DNA of 64,000 nt from an uncultured Bacteroidota bacterium (GCA_903835005.1 CAILLK010000042.1:1-64000); one strand, 5' to 3'. Shown: positions 51,043 through 62,009, counted from the stretch's first letter. A program made the numbers and translations. Notes: generated by a model not told the origin, from the sequence alone.

Positions 51043-53697
51043 TTAAAGTGTAACAATAAATTCACTGCCTTCATTTTCCTTACTCTTAACCTCAATGGTT
51101 CCTCCTAAAGATTCAACCTGGGTTTTGGTTATATAAAGGCCTATTCCCTTACTATTAAATCCGGCATGAAAAACCTGGTTAAGTTTAAATAATCGTTCGC
51201 CATACTTATCCAGGTTGATACCCAGCCCGTTGTCCTTTACTGTAATTACTGTCTTTTCATCGATAGATTTTACAGAAATCATAATTTCAGGTGCAACGCC
51301 GGGCCGTGTATATTTGAGTGAATTACTGACCAGATTATAAATAATATTTTCGAGATAAATTTTTGGATAGCTGACCTGTTCAACCGTGAGCTCAGAGAGA
51401 ATTAAAGCTTGTTTTTCATATATCCCGCTCTGAAACTGGGTAATTATTTCGTTGATAATTGCCTGAACATCGCAATTATCATTGGGTATAGTCTTATTCA
51501 GTTTAATCTGGGTTATCTCCATTAGGGTTTCGAGGCTCGATATCAGTGAATTGCTGCTCTCCTGAATAAATTGCAGCACCTGTTCATACGTAAAGCCAGA
51601 TGCAGATATGTCTGGTGCAATATATTCATTGCTATTAGCCTGATCCATTAATATTTCAGAAAACATTTTTATGTTTCCAGCCGGGCCTCTTAAATTATGT
51701 GCAATAATATGGTTCAGCTCTTCAAGCTGATTAACTTTATTCTGCAAACTTTCCTTCGATGCTTCCAGTATATTGTTCTTCCTTCTTATTTCATTTTCAA
51801 GCTCCTTCTTCTTCGTTATATCTACTACCTGTGCTATGAAAAACTTGGGAGTTCCATCTGTATTCCATACCAGGGAAACAGTGAGTAATACCAGAATTAT
51901 CTTATTGTCTTTAGAAATATACCTCTTTTCTAAAGTCTGGGTACGGATTTCTTTTTTCAGCATTTTCCGTATCAGTCTCAGGTCATTATCCAGGTCATCC
52001 GGATAGGTGATATCCTGGAATGTAAGCATCAGCAATTCTTCTTTCGAGTAGCCTGTCATCAGACAGAAAGCAGTATTTACATCCAGCCATTTGCCGTCCA
52101 GGCCCACCAAAGCCATCCCTATACCTGAATAATCGAATGCGCTTGAAAATATTTCTGCGCTTGTTTTCAGCGATTCCTGAGCCAAAATAAGATCAGTTAT
52201 ATTAAGCCCGTAAGCAAGCAGGAAATCAATAGTTTCATGCTCATTCAGAACAGGATTAACAATCCGCATATGATATTCTTCTTTCCCTTCTTTTGAAATT
52301 AATTTTTCAATCAGCTGAACACTTTTCCGGGTATCAATTGCCTTATCGTAAAGTGCAAACCTTGTTTCAAAAAATGAATCCGGCCTGTTCCGGTACCTCG
52401 CATAATCAAGGTCGGTTTTACCAATCATCCACTTTCTCAGCTCCTCATCTTTTATACCATTCCTGTTTACAAACAAATACTTGTGATCAGCGCCAAAGAC
52501 AGCAATATCTGCGGGTATGTTGTTCAGGATATTTTCGTAAAATTTACGTTGCTCTTCAAATTTAAAATCAATATTTTTCTGAACAGTAACATCTGTGAAT
52601 TTCCAGATTTCCCCGCTGTTATTTTCATCAAGCGATATGGTTATAAAATCCAGACTCAGTATCCGACCATCAACCAATTCCACTTCCTTATTAAGAAATG
52701 TTTTTCCGTTGGCAGTAGCTGCCCTTATTCCCTGCTGTACCTGCTGAGGGTGTTTGTAAAAATGCTTGCTTTTTTCAAAACATTCATCCATGGTAAGGCC
52801 AAGAGTTTCTGTGGGCCCACCGGTAATGCTGTAAATATCACAAAACAACCCATTTGCAAAGATTACCTGGTGATTCTGATCGGTTACCAAAATTCCGCTG
52901 TTCAGATTATTTATCAGTCTCGAAAGTAAATTTGATATCGAAGCAAATTTTTCTTCAGCAACTTTTTTGTCATTAATGTCTGTATGAGTGCCTATGCACC
53001 TTAAGGGGTTTCCATCCTTATCTTTTGTAACAACGAATCCCCTGCTCCATATCCATTTATAGGTTCCGTCTTTACATCTGAACCTCAGTTCAGCTGAATA
53101 ATTGGGAATTTTACCCGAAAAAAAATCAGCCTTTATATCTGTAGATTTCTCCCTGTCATCCGGATGAATGTGTGCATTCCAATCCGATATTTTCATTTTT
53201 GTATCCGTATCATAACCGAATATTTTCTGCCAATTACCTGAAAAACAAACTACATCTCCTGCAAAATTAATATCCCATACTCCATCGCCTGTAGCTTCCA
53301 GAGCTTTTATAAGCCCGGCCTCTTCAGAATATAAACCTCCTTTCCCCGATAAATTTTCTATAGCAAGGAAAATGAAATCCTTGTCAGGATGAATTGGGAG
53401 TACTCTTAACCCAAACAGAACAACCGAGTTGTTGCAGATAATACCATATTCAAGATAACCTTTTTTATTCTGGCTGAATGCATCATCAATCAGGTTGCCT
53501 AATTGCCCTTCACCATTCCGGCCTGTCAGCTCAGCAATTTTCAATTCGGGCATATCACTTCGCTCCAAAACTGAATCAACTTCCCTGTCCCAAACCTGAT
53601 GGATAGTATAATCAGTAGCAACTGCAACTACTCTGTCAACAAATATCAGGAGGTTATTAACTATATTTTCAACTTCGTTTGAGAGGATACCGGTCAT
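51043..53697 (-). CDS. Multi-PAS sensor histidine kinase
   Basis: 884 residues, soluble, with no membrane helix seen. After a PAS-like start, at least four PAS domains follow. The first has WNAHIHPDDREK, another SGILVTDQNHQVIFAN, then DIAVFGADHKYLFVN and GIGMALVGLDGKWLDVN. A dimerisation helix carries the phospho-acceptor His in IIAHNLRGPAGNIK (~660), the Bacteroidota HNLRGP form, then a HATPase domain (IIYNLVSNSLKYTRP, TVKDNGLGI, KGIGLYI). No response regulator is adjacent. It sits between polysaccharide genes and may control the cluster through a distant regulator. Confidence 0.9.
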   Translation of the reverse strand: MTGILSNEVENIVNNLLIFVDRVVAVATDYTIHQVWDREVDSVLERSDMPELKIAELTGRNGEGQLGNLIDDAFSQNKKGYLEYGIICNNSVVLFGLRVLPIHPDKDFIFLAIENLSGKGGLYSEEAGLIKALEATGDGVWDINFAGDVVCFSGNWQKIFGYDTDTKMKISDWNAHIHPDDREKSTDIKADFFSGKIPNYSAELRFRCKDGTYKWIWSRGFVVTKDKDGNPLRCIGTHTDINDKKVAEEKFASISNLLSRLINNLNSGILVTDQNHQVIFANGLFCDIYSITGGPTETLGLTMDECFEKSKHFYKHPQQVQQGIRAATANGKTFLNKEVELVDGRILSLDFITISLDENNSGEIWKFTDVTVQKNIDFKFEEQRKFYENILNNIPADIAVFGADHKYLFVNRNGIKDEELRKWMIGKTDLDYARYRNRPDSFFETRFALYDKAIDTRKSVQLIEKLISKEGKEEYHMRIVNPVLNEHETIDFLLAYGLNITDLILAQESLKTSAEIFSSAFDYSGIGMALVGLDGKWLDVNTAFCLMTGYSKEELLMLTFQDITYPDDLDNDLRLIRKMLKKEIRTQTLEKRYISKDNKIILVLLTVSLVWNTDGTPKFFIAQVVDITKKKELENEIRRKNNILEASKESLQNKVNQLEELNHIIAHNLRGPAGNIKMFSEILMDQANSNEYIAPDISASGFTYEQVLQFIQESSNSLISSLETLMEITQIKLNKTIPNDNCDVQAIINEIITQFQSGIYEKQALILSELTVEQVSYPKIYLENIIYNLVSNSLKYTRPGVAPEIMISVKSIDEKTVITVKDNGLGINLDKYGERLFKLNQVFHAGFNSKGIGLYITKTQVESLGGTIEVKSKENEGSEFIVTL

Positions 53698-53707
53698 AAT
53701 AATTTAC

Positions 53708-54808
53708 TTAACTCAGGTCATATATGATAGCAATTTTGTCCACAATCCGCAAAGCAGTATTACCGTCCCACAACTCTGGAATATTGCCTTTCTTCCAGTT
53801 TCCTGAAAACAATTTCCTGAAAGCAGGAGCAATGTTGGCAGGATCGGTTCCCAGCAACTCATTCGTTCCGATAGTACAGGTTTCCGGCCGCTCGGTGCTG
53901 TCCCGCAATGTCATGCATGGCACACCCATTACGGTAGCTTCCTCAGTGATTCCGCCCGAATCCGTGATTACTGCTTTCGCATTTTTGACAAGATAATTAA
54001 ATTCCAGATATCCCAAAGGATCGATAACATATAAATTACGATCCGATATACCAAGTGTATCCAGCATCTTTGCAGTGCGCGGATGTACCGGAAATATAAC
54101 CGGCAGATTAGCAGACGATTGAACAATTTCAGTTATCAGCTCCTTCAATTTTATACCATTATCCACATTTGCCGGACGGTGCAAAGTCATTATAATATAA
54201 TTACCTTTTTCCAGTTTGGCAGCATCCCATATCGGGGGCTTTATTAACCTCGGCATATGTTTATAAAGTGTATCAATCATAGTGTTGCCCACAAAAAATA
54301 TCCTGTCGTCCGGCACACCCGATCTGATCAGGTTATTATTTGCAACTGCCGATGTAGTAAAAAAATAATCGCTGATTGAATCTGTTACAATACGGTTGAT
54401 TTCTTCCGGCATTGTCCAGTCGCCCGAGCGTATCCCTCCTTCCACATGAGCCACTTTTATATTATTCACTTTTTTTGCAGCAATTGAACAAGCCATGGTA
54501 GAAGTAACATCACCAACAACGATACACAGATCACAAGGGTTTTCCAGCAATAATTTTTCATACCCGATCATTATTTTTCCCGTCTGTTCGGCCTGAGTAC
54601 CTGAGCCGGCTTCCAGGTTATAATCGGGCGCAGGAATATTGAGCTGATCAAAAAAATCGCCGCTCATTTTTTTATCATAATGCTGCCCGGTATGCACCAA
54701 TCGATACTGCATATCTTTACCCGCGGCCGACTGCAGCTTTATAGCTTCAATGATCGGGGCAATTTTTATAAAATTAGGCCTGGCGCCCGCAATAATATCT
54801 ATAAGCAT
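53708..54808 (-). CDS. wecB: UDP-N-acetylglucosamine 2-epimerase
   Basis: 366 residues of the non-hydrolysing epimerase family: IIAGARPNFIKIAPI, VHTGQHYDKKMS, VVGDVTSTMACSIAA, HVEGGIRSGDW and ITDSGGITEEA are the substrate- and UDP-binding blocks. It turns UDP-GlcNAc into UDP-ManNAc for surface polysaccharides. It follows the bi-domain oxidoreductase by 19 bases and precedes the histidine kinase by 10 bases, so these are one transcription unit. Confidence 0.93.
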   Translation of the reverse strand: MLIDIIAGARPNFIKIAPIIEAIKLQSAAGKDMQYRLVHTGQHYDKKMSGDFFDQLNIPAPDYNLEAGSGTQAEQTGKIMIGYEKLLLENPCDLCIVVGDVTSTMACSIAAKKVNNIKVAHVEGGIRSGDWTMPEEINRIVTDSISDYFFTTSAVANNNLIRSGVPDDRIFFVGNTMIDTLYKHMPRLIKPPIWDAAKLEKGNYIIMTLHRPANVDNGIKLKELITEIVQSSANLPVIFPVHPRTAKMLDTLGISDRNLYVIDPLGYLEFNYLVKNAKAVITDSGGITEEATVMGVPCMTLRDSTERPETCTIGTNELLGTDPANIAPAFRKLFSGNWKKGNIPELWDGNTALRIVDKIAIIYDLS

Positions 54809-54827
54809 AAAATCATACTTGGTCCAC

Positions 54828-56942
54828 TCAGCAATTTACTGTTACCCACTCATGTTTAGTCAAACTTTCAATGCAAGCAAAACCAGCTTTGGTAGTGTTC
54901 ACTATTTCATCAAAAGGTATTAACGGACGACCTCCGTTTTTCAATCTTTCCAGCAGCAATTTAAACTGCGCATTATGCCCCTTATCAATATTCGTTTTCA
55001 GTTTAGAAAAACCCCTGGTTCCGAATCCTTCTGTCAGCCGGAAATTATCGGTTATTAAGGTCTGTTCCTGGGCATATACTTCTATCCTTTCCTTTGAATA
55101 CGCTTTAGAGCCATTTGCAAAATAATTGATAACACCTGTGCTCCCGTTTTCATATTGCAGCAGAATGGAGGCATTATCTGTATTTATCCCGGGATTGAGC
55201 CCCAGGGCATTCATGCATACTGCCTTAATTTTACTTCCGGTAAGAAACGTAATCAAATCCATATAGTGGCAGGCTTCACCCATTATTCTGCCACCCCCCA
55301 CCTTCATATCATGCACCCACACATTGGCTGGTATATTCCCTGCGTTCATGGTGGCAATAATATTCATCTGCACATCTCCAACCAGTTGTTTCACCCGCTG
55401 CATATGTGGAGAAAACCGCCTGTTGAAACCGACTGTCAGTGTTTTACTTCCATCATATACTGCCAGGATATCATCCAGCTCCTGCCGGTTCAACGCTAAT
55501 GGTTTCTCAACAAAAACGTGCTTGCCGGCTTTCAGACTTTCCACAACCATATGCGCATGTTCATTATGCCTGGTGGTTATCATCACAAGTTCTACAGCAG
55601 GGTCATTTATCAGGCTTTTATAGTCTGTTGTACTCCTGGCAATTTTATATTTTTTGGCCAGTGTAGTGCCTGTAAGGCCTGTTGCACTGGCTATAGAAAT
55701 TAACGGGGCATTTAATTCAGTCAGTAACGGCAGCATGGTCATACCGGTGAAATTACCTGCGCCTATTATGCCTATGCCTCCTTTGCCCGCATTAAAAGCT
55801 CCATCCTGAAACACTATGGTATCTGATCCGTTGCTTTCCTCAGGATATTCCAGCACAGATGCAATAGACTCCTTGTTGCCGAGGTTGGAATATATTTTAC
55901 TGAAGTCTGCAAGTGGTATCCGTTCTGTGATCAGTGAAACCACATCAAGTTTACCGGTTGCTATTGTTTGCAGAATGGCTTTGAAATTCCTTTGTTCCGT
56001 CCACCTTACAAATGGCAATGGATAATCATTGCCCGTTTTTTCATAGTTATCATCATACCTGCCCGGTCCGTAGGAACAGGATACCTGGAAAGTAAGTTCC
56101 TTTTCATAAAATTCCGCCCTGCTAATGTTCAGCCCTATCACTCCTACAAGTACTATCCGTCCTCTTTTACGGCTCATCCTTGCTGCCTGGGAAATAAGAT
56201 CATCCGATTTGGCTGAAGCGGTAATCAGTACTCCGTCTGCACCTGCGTTTTCCGTATTTTCCAAAACAAATTTTACAACATCAACACCTGAAGACGGATT
56301 AACTGCGATCACACCTTTCTTCCTGGCAAGGGCCACCTTACCGGCATCAAGGTCTACTCCTATTACCCGGCATCCATTGGCAATAAGTAATTCGGCCGTT
56401 ATAAGCCCGATAAGGCCTAATCCAACAACAACAATAGTCTCTCCCAACTCAGGGTCACACAAACGTATGCCCTGAAGCCCAATAGAACCAATAACCGTAA
56501 AAGCGGCCTCTTCATCGCTTACATTATCCGGAACATGAGCGCAAAGATTTTTCGGTACACATACATATTCTGCATGAGGCCCGTTTGAGGCAACCCGGTC
56601 TCCGGTTACAAAGTCTGTTACTCCTTCACCCACTGCTATTACCTTTCCAACGTTGCAATAACCTAATGGCAATGGCTGTCCCAGTTTATTAAATACTGCC
56701 TGAATGGTAGGCTTGAACCCATCAGTTTTAATTTTCGCCATTACCTGCTTTACTCTGTCGGGTTGCTGCCGGGCCTTCTGCAGCAAATTGGCCTTGCCAA
56801 ACTCAACAAGCATTCTTTCCGTTCCTGCCGATACCAGGCTTCGGGTAGTTTTAATCAGCAGATGCCCGCGCTTCACTTGGGGAGCAGGTACATCTTCCAA
56901 CACAGTTTCACCCGTTTTAAACGATTGTATGATTTGTTTCAA
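54828..56942 (-). CDS. Bi-domain oxidoreductase (MDR plus Gfo/Idh/MocA)
   Basis: 704 residues. The first ~350 are a medium-chain alcohol dehydrogenase fold with the nucleotide site VVVGLGLIGLITAELL and VSAGTERMLV. The last ~310 are a Gfo/Idh/MocA oxidoreductase (GIIGAGNFTGMTMLP, HVFVEKPLAL with its EKP motif, GEACHYMDLITFLTG). This fusion is found almost only in polysaccharide clusters, often beside a heparinase-like gene as here, and is thought to make an unusual sugar acid or keto sugar. It is the first gene of the cluster. Confidence 0.88.
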   Translation of the reverse strand: MKQIIQSFKTGETVLEDVPAPQVKRGHLLIKTTRSLVSAGTERMLVEFGKANLLQKARQQPDRVKQVMAKIKTDGFKPTIQAVFNKLGQPLPLGYCNVGKVIAVGEGVTDFVTGDRVASNGPHAEYVCVPKNLCAHVPDNVSDEEAAFTVIGSIGLQGIRLCDPELGETIVVVGLGLIGLITAELLIANGCRVIGVDLDAGKVALARKKGVIAVNPSSGVDVVKFVLENTENAGADGVLITASAKSDDLISQAARMSRKRGRIVLVGVIGLNISRAEFYEKELTFQVSCSYGPGRYDDNYEKTGNDYPLPFVRWTEQRNFKAILQTIATGKLDVVSLITERIPLADFSKIYSNLGNKESIASVLEYPEESNGSDTIVFQDGAFNAGKGGIGIIGAGNFTGMTMLPLLTELNAPLISIASATGLTGTTLAKKYKIARSTTDYKSLINDPAVELVMITTRHNEHAHMVVESLKAGKHVFVEKPLALNRQELDDILAVYDGSKTLTVGFNRRFSPHMQRVKQLVGDVQMNIIATMNAGNIPANVWVHDMKVGGGRIMGEACHYMDLITFLTGSKIKAVCMNALGLNPGINTDNASILLQYENGSTGVINYFANGSKAYSKERIEVYAQEQTLITDNFRLTEGFGTRGFSKLKTNIDKGHNAQFKLLLERLKNGGRPLIPFDEIVNTTKAGFACIESLTKHEWVTVNC

Positions 56943-57104
56943 AGTCAGTAACTGTTAATTTGATACAAGGCATTATTTAATAAAGAAATTAATTAATGTA
57001 ATTGCATTAACAGGGTGCAAAGGTAACCATAATACAGGGCAAAAGAAATAACAGTTCAATAAACCGAATATTCCTGATTTGAGTACAACTTGCCGGATTA
57101 AAAT

Positions 57105-60100
57105 TTATTCTTCAATAACAAAATGGTATACGCTGCTTTCACTTGCAGAGCGTAATGTGAGCATATACATACCTGCCGGAACAAGTCTGCTGATTCTCAG
57201 TTTTTCATTAATCTTCCCGTTATCGCATGAAATCTGTTTATTGATCAGCACCTGGCCCATCATATCGGTTATCTCCATTGTCACTTTATTATCTGAAGTC
57301 GGATTCAAACTACCCGTGATAGTAAATTCGCCCTTATTCGGATTAGGATAAACCACTAGTCCATCCTGAACTGATAATGTTTTAACGCCTACATTACTTA
57401 CGGTAACAACAAACGAATTAAATGAAGCAAGCTGGCACAATTCTTTGCTTGTAGTAACGCAGGTTACGGAGTCTCCGTTGGTTAAGGTCTTTGTAATGAA
57501 TGTATCCAGTGTGTCACCAGTTGGCACACCATTCACCAGCCAGGAATAAGTTACCGGGATACCATTGGTTATGAAAGCAAAAAACGTATCTGATGTTCCG
57601 TAGCTGATTAAAGCACCAGGACTGGCAATCATTGAATCTATCGGGGGTATTGGCGATAACACAGTTAATACCATAAATGAAGTTGCGGTATCTGGTGTTA
57701 CGCACTGACCGTTACTGGCCAGCATCACAGATACTGTATCCCCGCTTACCGGGATATAACTGTAGGTACTGTCTGTGCCAGCATCTGTACCATCTACCTG
57801 CCATTGATAAACAGGTGAAGAGCCCCCGTTCAGTGTTGCAGCTGTAAATACAGGAGTTGTTCCGGTACAAATGGTATCACCCATTCCGCTGTTCGAATTT
57901 ATGGTTACTGTAGCCGCTACCACCGGATTTATGGTTACCACCTGGATAGCTGACCTTGTGAGGCACGTATTGGAAATTGAATAACTGATAGTATCCGTTC
58001 CACCTGCCGCGGTAGTTACCAATCCACCGGTTACAGCCGCATCCGTATTGGAAGCGCTCCATACACCATTCGCACTCCCATCAGAGAGAACTATAGATGA
58101 ACCGAGACAAACACTGCCCGGCCCTGCTATCGGACTGATACCAATGATATTGGTTGCGGTATCGGTCATTACCGGCAGATTATCATCAAAATAAATACTT
58201 GCATGGTTCATGATCATACTCCCATCAGCCAATCCGGCATAGGCATTAACCGAGAAAATAACTTCGCCGAAGCAAAGGTTATGATGCGAACTGTCGGGCA
58301 GGTTGATGTGTGGAAAATCAAACTTAACTACATTATGCCCGCTATAGGTGGCCGTTGCCAGGTTTACAACAGAAGTAGATGAAACCAGCATCAGGCTTTT
58401 AGGGTTAACATTATCGGGAAGCGTATCCACAACTGAGATGTTGTAGGCTGTATCATTACCCGTATTCTCAAATCTGATTGCATATTGCAATGGCGTGCAG
58501 GGAATAATTGCTCCGCGTGGCGACACATTAATACCATTAGGATCATAAGATGCCATAATAGTATCCACCAATGAAAAGTAGTTATTGGCAGGATTTATAT
58601 CACCCGACAATGGAGATATAGTAAAATAGGTCTGGATAGTATCGCCTGCAGTTAGGAAAGGGCCGGGTACGTTGAGATTAAAATAAATGTAGGGATAATA
58701 AAAACTGGTATAGTCATTGATACCCGTAAGATGCCATGTAACTGTGTTGCCAGTAATAGACCATGGGGTCACAGAAGCGCTGCCAAAAACATAATTCGGA
58801 CTGAAGGTCATGGTCACAACCGGATTCTCTACTGTACACCAGCTGTTACCCACATAAATATAACCCGATGCGGTATGCCTGCCGCAGATCATGTCTGCTG
58901 AAACGCTCATGTCAAAATTACCGGTGGTAGTACAGTTAAACCCGAAATACTTTGGCGCGTAGTCGTTAACATAGGCATTAATGGTGTCAAACAAAATACC
59001 AGAAGCGGGGCAGCTCATGTGCAACCCTGTATCATGGGCAATTACTTTAAACCGGTAAATAGTACCGGAATCACCTAATGCCTTGTAATAAAATCCACCG
59101 CTGGCCGTTATGGTATCTACCGGAATACCTGCAGAGTCGATTTCTGTAGTTACCGGATGATATATATATCCGTCTCCGCCATCATCAATACAATCATTAT
59201 TGGTATCGAAATAGAAAAATACTGGCAATGTTCGGCAGTAGCTGTAGTTAAATGTATAGCTAACTGAGTCCTGAGGTGTAATCCCATTCCGCAATATCTG
59301 CTTTACAGTATAGGTGCCGGCCATATTGTAGGCATGATATATATTGGCAAAAGCTGAAGAATCGGGGCTGGAAGAATAAAGATGAGTACTGTCCGATGAC
59401 CCGTCGCCGTAAAAAGTCTGGATATTGGTACCGGGCTGTATACCGCATGTGCTTAGGCTGAAATCAGGGCCGTTGCAGTAATAAGATGGTGTATTGACAA
59501 TACTATGTGCAGAAATGCTGTTATAAACCAGCACATGGACAGGTGTGGAATAAGAAAATAAACTGCTGGTATAGCAGGTTACCTTGCACCGGTAATAAAG
59601 ATTGGATTGCGGATTAACATAAACAGAATCAGATGTGGCTCCTGTAATATTGGTCCACCAGATACTGTCTGTGGAGCTCTGCCATTGGAAAGTTACACCG
59701 CAGGTAGTTGATGCACCGGTTAAATAAAGTAAGTCAGCATGACCAGAACAAATAGTGGCGCTAACAACATGGCCTGTGCCGCCAACAGGTGTGCCGGAAC
59801 AGCTTGATGTAACACTGATTCCATGATTGGATACGCAACCGGTAGAAAAAGAAGTGCAGGTAATAATAGCCGATCCCGGCAACAGGCCTGTGATAACACC
59901 AGTAGAGGAAATACTTGCGAAAAAAGGATTGCTGCTGGTCCAGGAGCCCGCTATACTGGTGGTAAATGTTGTTGTATTGCCCACACAAATACTGCTAACC
60001 CCTGTAATAACCGGAGGAGGGTCAACACTCATGACAACAGATGATTTACAACCTGTAGGTAAAGTATAACTGATGGTGGCCGAACCGCCTGCTATAGTAT

Positions 60101-61481
60101 TTACAATACCGGTCGAGCCCACTGTTGCCACAGAAGTATTACTGCTGCTCCATATTCCTCCGGTTGTAGTACAAGCCAAAGAAGTGGTACCGCCTGCGCA
60201 AACGCTTGTAATACCCGTAATAGCTGCCGGAACAGGATGTACAGTAACTACCTTGCTAACGTAACCGCAGGTGCCCCCAACTGTATAACTTATAGTGGCA
60301 ATACCTGTAGCAACGCCTGTTACAATGCCAGTAGAAGATCCTACAGTTGCAACAGCCGTATTGGAACTCGTCCAGGTGCCGCCTAATGAAGCATCGGATA
60401 AGGTAGTATTTGCACCAACACAAGCCGAGCCACTGCCTGTTATTGGAAGTACAAGATTTGTAACACTAAATGGAACAGAAACAGTACAACCGGAAGTTGA
60501 AATGTAACTTATTGTAGTGGATCCTGAAGTTAGCCCTGTTACTATACCTGAAGTGCTGACAGTGGCTATAGAAGGATTGCTGCTGGTCCAGGTGCCGCCT
60601 GTTGAAGTATCGGTTAGAGTAACCGTTGAACCGGCGCATACACCACTCGGGCCTATTATTGGTCCTGGAGCTGGTATGGCTGAAAACATTATAACACCAT
60701 GCATTCCAGAATTACAACCCGTAGATACATTACTACCAATAACATATATTGGCCCCATATCAGTAGTTAAGCCTAAATCTAGTGATGCTCCTGTTCCAGG
60801 AATTATTGGCCCCTCTGCCCAAATACTATCATGATAAGCTTGGTAATTAACACCTAATTGAGAACCTGTTAGATAAAGATGACCTTCAGTACCTGCGCAG
60901 ATAGCGCCACTGCCTGGGGTATATAAAGTATATGCAGTTGGTAAGGGATAAAGACCCACCGATACGCTGAGCGCCATTGTTCGGGAGCAACCTGTGCTTG
61001 TGTTAGTGGCAATTACGGTGTAGACACCTACAGCAGCTTGTAGCCCAAAATCAAGAGAACTGCCGGTTCCTGCTTCAGTAGGCCCTGTTGCTGTTCCGCT
61101 TCTGTAAAGTTGGTAAGTTACCCCGATATCTGATCCGCTCAGGTTCACATGTACCCCTGCACCTCCGGGGCAGTAGCTGCCGCCTCCTGTTACCGTATCC
61201 AGATTTGGCAAGGCATTTACGGTCATGGCCAGCGTGGCATAACTTGCTCCAACCGTATAGGTAATGGTTGCTGTTCCTGCTAAAATGCCGGTTACCACAC
61301 CTGTTGAGCCTACTGAAGCGATTGTTACCGCACTGCTGCTCCATGTGCCTCCGGTTGTGCCATCACTTAATGAAGTGGTACTACCCACACAAACATGGTT
61401 AACGCCGGATATAGGCCCGGGCAGGGCAAATGTCAGAATGGAAAAGGCTAAAGCGGAGAAAATAAGGATAAAATGCTTCAT
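57105..61481 (-). CDS. T9SS-exported Ig-like (Big_2) repeat adhesin
   Basis: 1,458 residues from the ATG at 61481, which starts a signal peptide (KHFILIFSALAFSILTFALP); the track start 13 codons earlier is weaker. Repeats of ~75 residues with GGTWSSSNTSVATV and GTATITYTVG are Big_2/invasin-like Ig modules (about eight, interrupted by PKD-like ones). Around residue 990-1130 a DUF7619-type module (YAIRFENTGNDTAYNISVVD, MNHASIYFDDNLPVMTD) precedes further Ig units. The end is a T9SS type A sorting domain (VVYPNPNKGEFTITG to YHFVIEE). It is a surface adhesin or matrix protein; the ligand is unknown. Confidence 0.87.
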   Translation of the reverse strand: MKHFILIFSALAFSILTFALPGPISGVNHVCVGSTTSLSDGTTGGTWSSSAVTIASVGSTGVVTGILAGTATITYTVGASYATLAMTVNALPNLDTVTGGGSYCPGGAGVHVNLSGSDIGVTYQLYRSGTATGPTEAGTGSSLDFGLQAAVGVYTVIATNTSTGCSRTMALSVSVGLYPLPTAYTLYTPGSGAICAGTEGHLYLTGSQLGVNYQAYHDSIWAEGPIIPGTGASLDLGLTTDMGPIYVIGSNVSTGCNSGMHGVIMFSAIPAPGPIIGPSGVCAGSTVTLTDTSTGGTWTSSNPSIATVSTSGIVTGLTSGSTTISYISTSGCTVSVPFSVTNLVLPITGSGSACVGANTTLSDASLGGTWTSSNTAVATVGSSTGIVTGVATGIATISYTVGGTCGYVSKVVTVHPVPAAITGITSVCAGGTTSLACTTTGGIWSSSNTSVATVGSTGIVNTIAGGSATISYTLPTGCKSSVVMSVDPPPVITGVSSICVGNTTTFTTSIAGSWTSSNPFFASISSTGVITGLLPGSAIITCTSFSTGCVSNHGISVTSSCSGTPVGGTGHVVSATICSGHADLLYLTGASTTCGVTFQWQSSTDSIWWTNITGATSDSVYVNPQSNLYYRCKVTCYTSSLFSYSTPVHVLVYNSISAHSIVNTPSYYCNGPDFSLSTCGIQPGTNIQTFYGDGSSDSTHLYSSSPDSSAFANIYHAYNMAGTYTVKQILRNGITPQDSVSYTFNYSYCRTLPVFFYFDTNNDCIDDGGDGYIYHPVTTEIDSAGIPVDTITASGGFYYKALGDSGTIYRFKVIAHDTGLHMSCPASGILFDTINAYVNDYAPKYFGFNCTTTGNFDMSVSADMICGRHTASGYIYVGNSWCTVENPVVTMTFSPNYVFGSASVTPWSITGNTVTWHLTGINDYTSFYYPYIYFNLNVPGPFLTAGDTIQTYFTISPLSGDINPANNYFSLVDTIMASYDPNGINVSPRGAIIPCTPLQYAIRFENTGNDTAYNISVVDTLPDNVNPKSLMLVSSTSVVNLATATYSGHNVVKFDFPHINLPDSSHHNLCFGEVIFSVNAYAGLADGSMIMNHASIYFDDNLPVMTDTATNIIGISPIAGPGSVCLGSSIVLSDGSANGVWSASNTDAAVTGGLVTTAAGGTDTISYSISNTCLTRSAIQVVTINPVVAATVTINSNSGMGDTICTGTTPVFTAATLNGGSSPVYQWQVDGTDAGTDSTYSYIPVSGDTVSVMLASNGQCVTPDTATSFMVLTVLSPIPPIDSMIASPGALISYGTSDTFFAFITNGIPVTYSWLVNGVPTGDTLDTFITKTLTNGDSVTCVTTSKELCQLASFNSFVVTVSNVGVKTLSVQDGLVVYPNPNKGEFTITGSLNPTSDNKVTMEITDMMGQVLINKQISCDNGKINEKLRISRLVPAGMYMLTLRSASESSVYHFVIEE

Positions 61482-61774
61482 AAGGTGCGAATTTACAATA
61501 TAAATCCGGCAAAAATTCAAACAGCCCGCAAACCTTTACATTTTTGTAAAAGGGAAGTTCAGGGTTTATAATGACCGGGGTTTACTACTATTCATACAGG
61601 CGTATGGTTTCGGATAAATGTTAGTAACCCATCCCAAAATAATTGGCACCAGGGAAATTTCACGAACAGCCCAAAAACCAGCCCTAACTGTGCATATAAA
61701 AAGTGAAAGGAAAATCCGGAGTATTTACTTCAGAGCAGACTTACTCCCAGCTAATATTTTCCGGGAATAGGGCT

Positions 61775-61996
61775 TTACAACCGGCCTACATAAAATGCGG
61801 TAGAATACTCGTCGTGCTGAATAATGCAGGCATGAATATCCTCCGGGTTATCATCTACAATAATCTCAGCGCCGCTTTTTAAAATAATCCTGGAATAGGC
61901 CTCATCTTCCTCAACAAACTGAACAATAGCAGCTATTTCCAGGTAGTTGATCCATATTTCGGTGCCATCGGGGCGTGTGCAAACAATGAGTTTCAT
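61775..61996 (-). CDS. FlbD-like small protein
   Basis: 73 residues. TRPDGTEIWINYLEIAAIV followed by RIILKSGAEIIVDDNPEDI follows the beta-hairpin-helix pattern of the FlbD-like family (L/R-x-G-x-x-x-x-N, then a I-x-L-x-x-G strand). That family is named from flagellar operons but occurs widely in non-flagellated Bacteroidota. Its function here is unknown, and no flagellar genes are nearby. A weak hairpin (CCTTTACA/TGTAAAAG) lies ~225 bases downstream. Confidence 0.65.
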   Translation of the reverse strand: MKLIVCTRPDGTEIWINYLEIAAIVQFVEEDEAYSRIILKSGAEIIVDDNPEDIHACIIQHDEYSTAFYVGRL

Positions 61997-62009
61997 ACAT
62001 TAAAGATAA

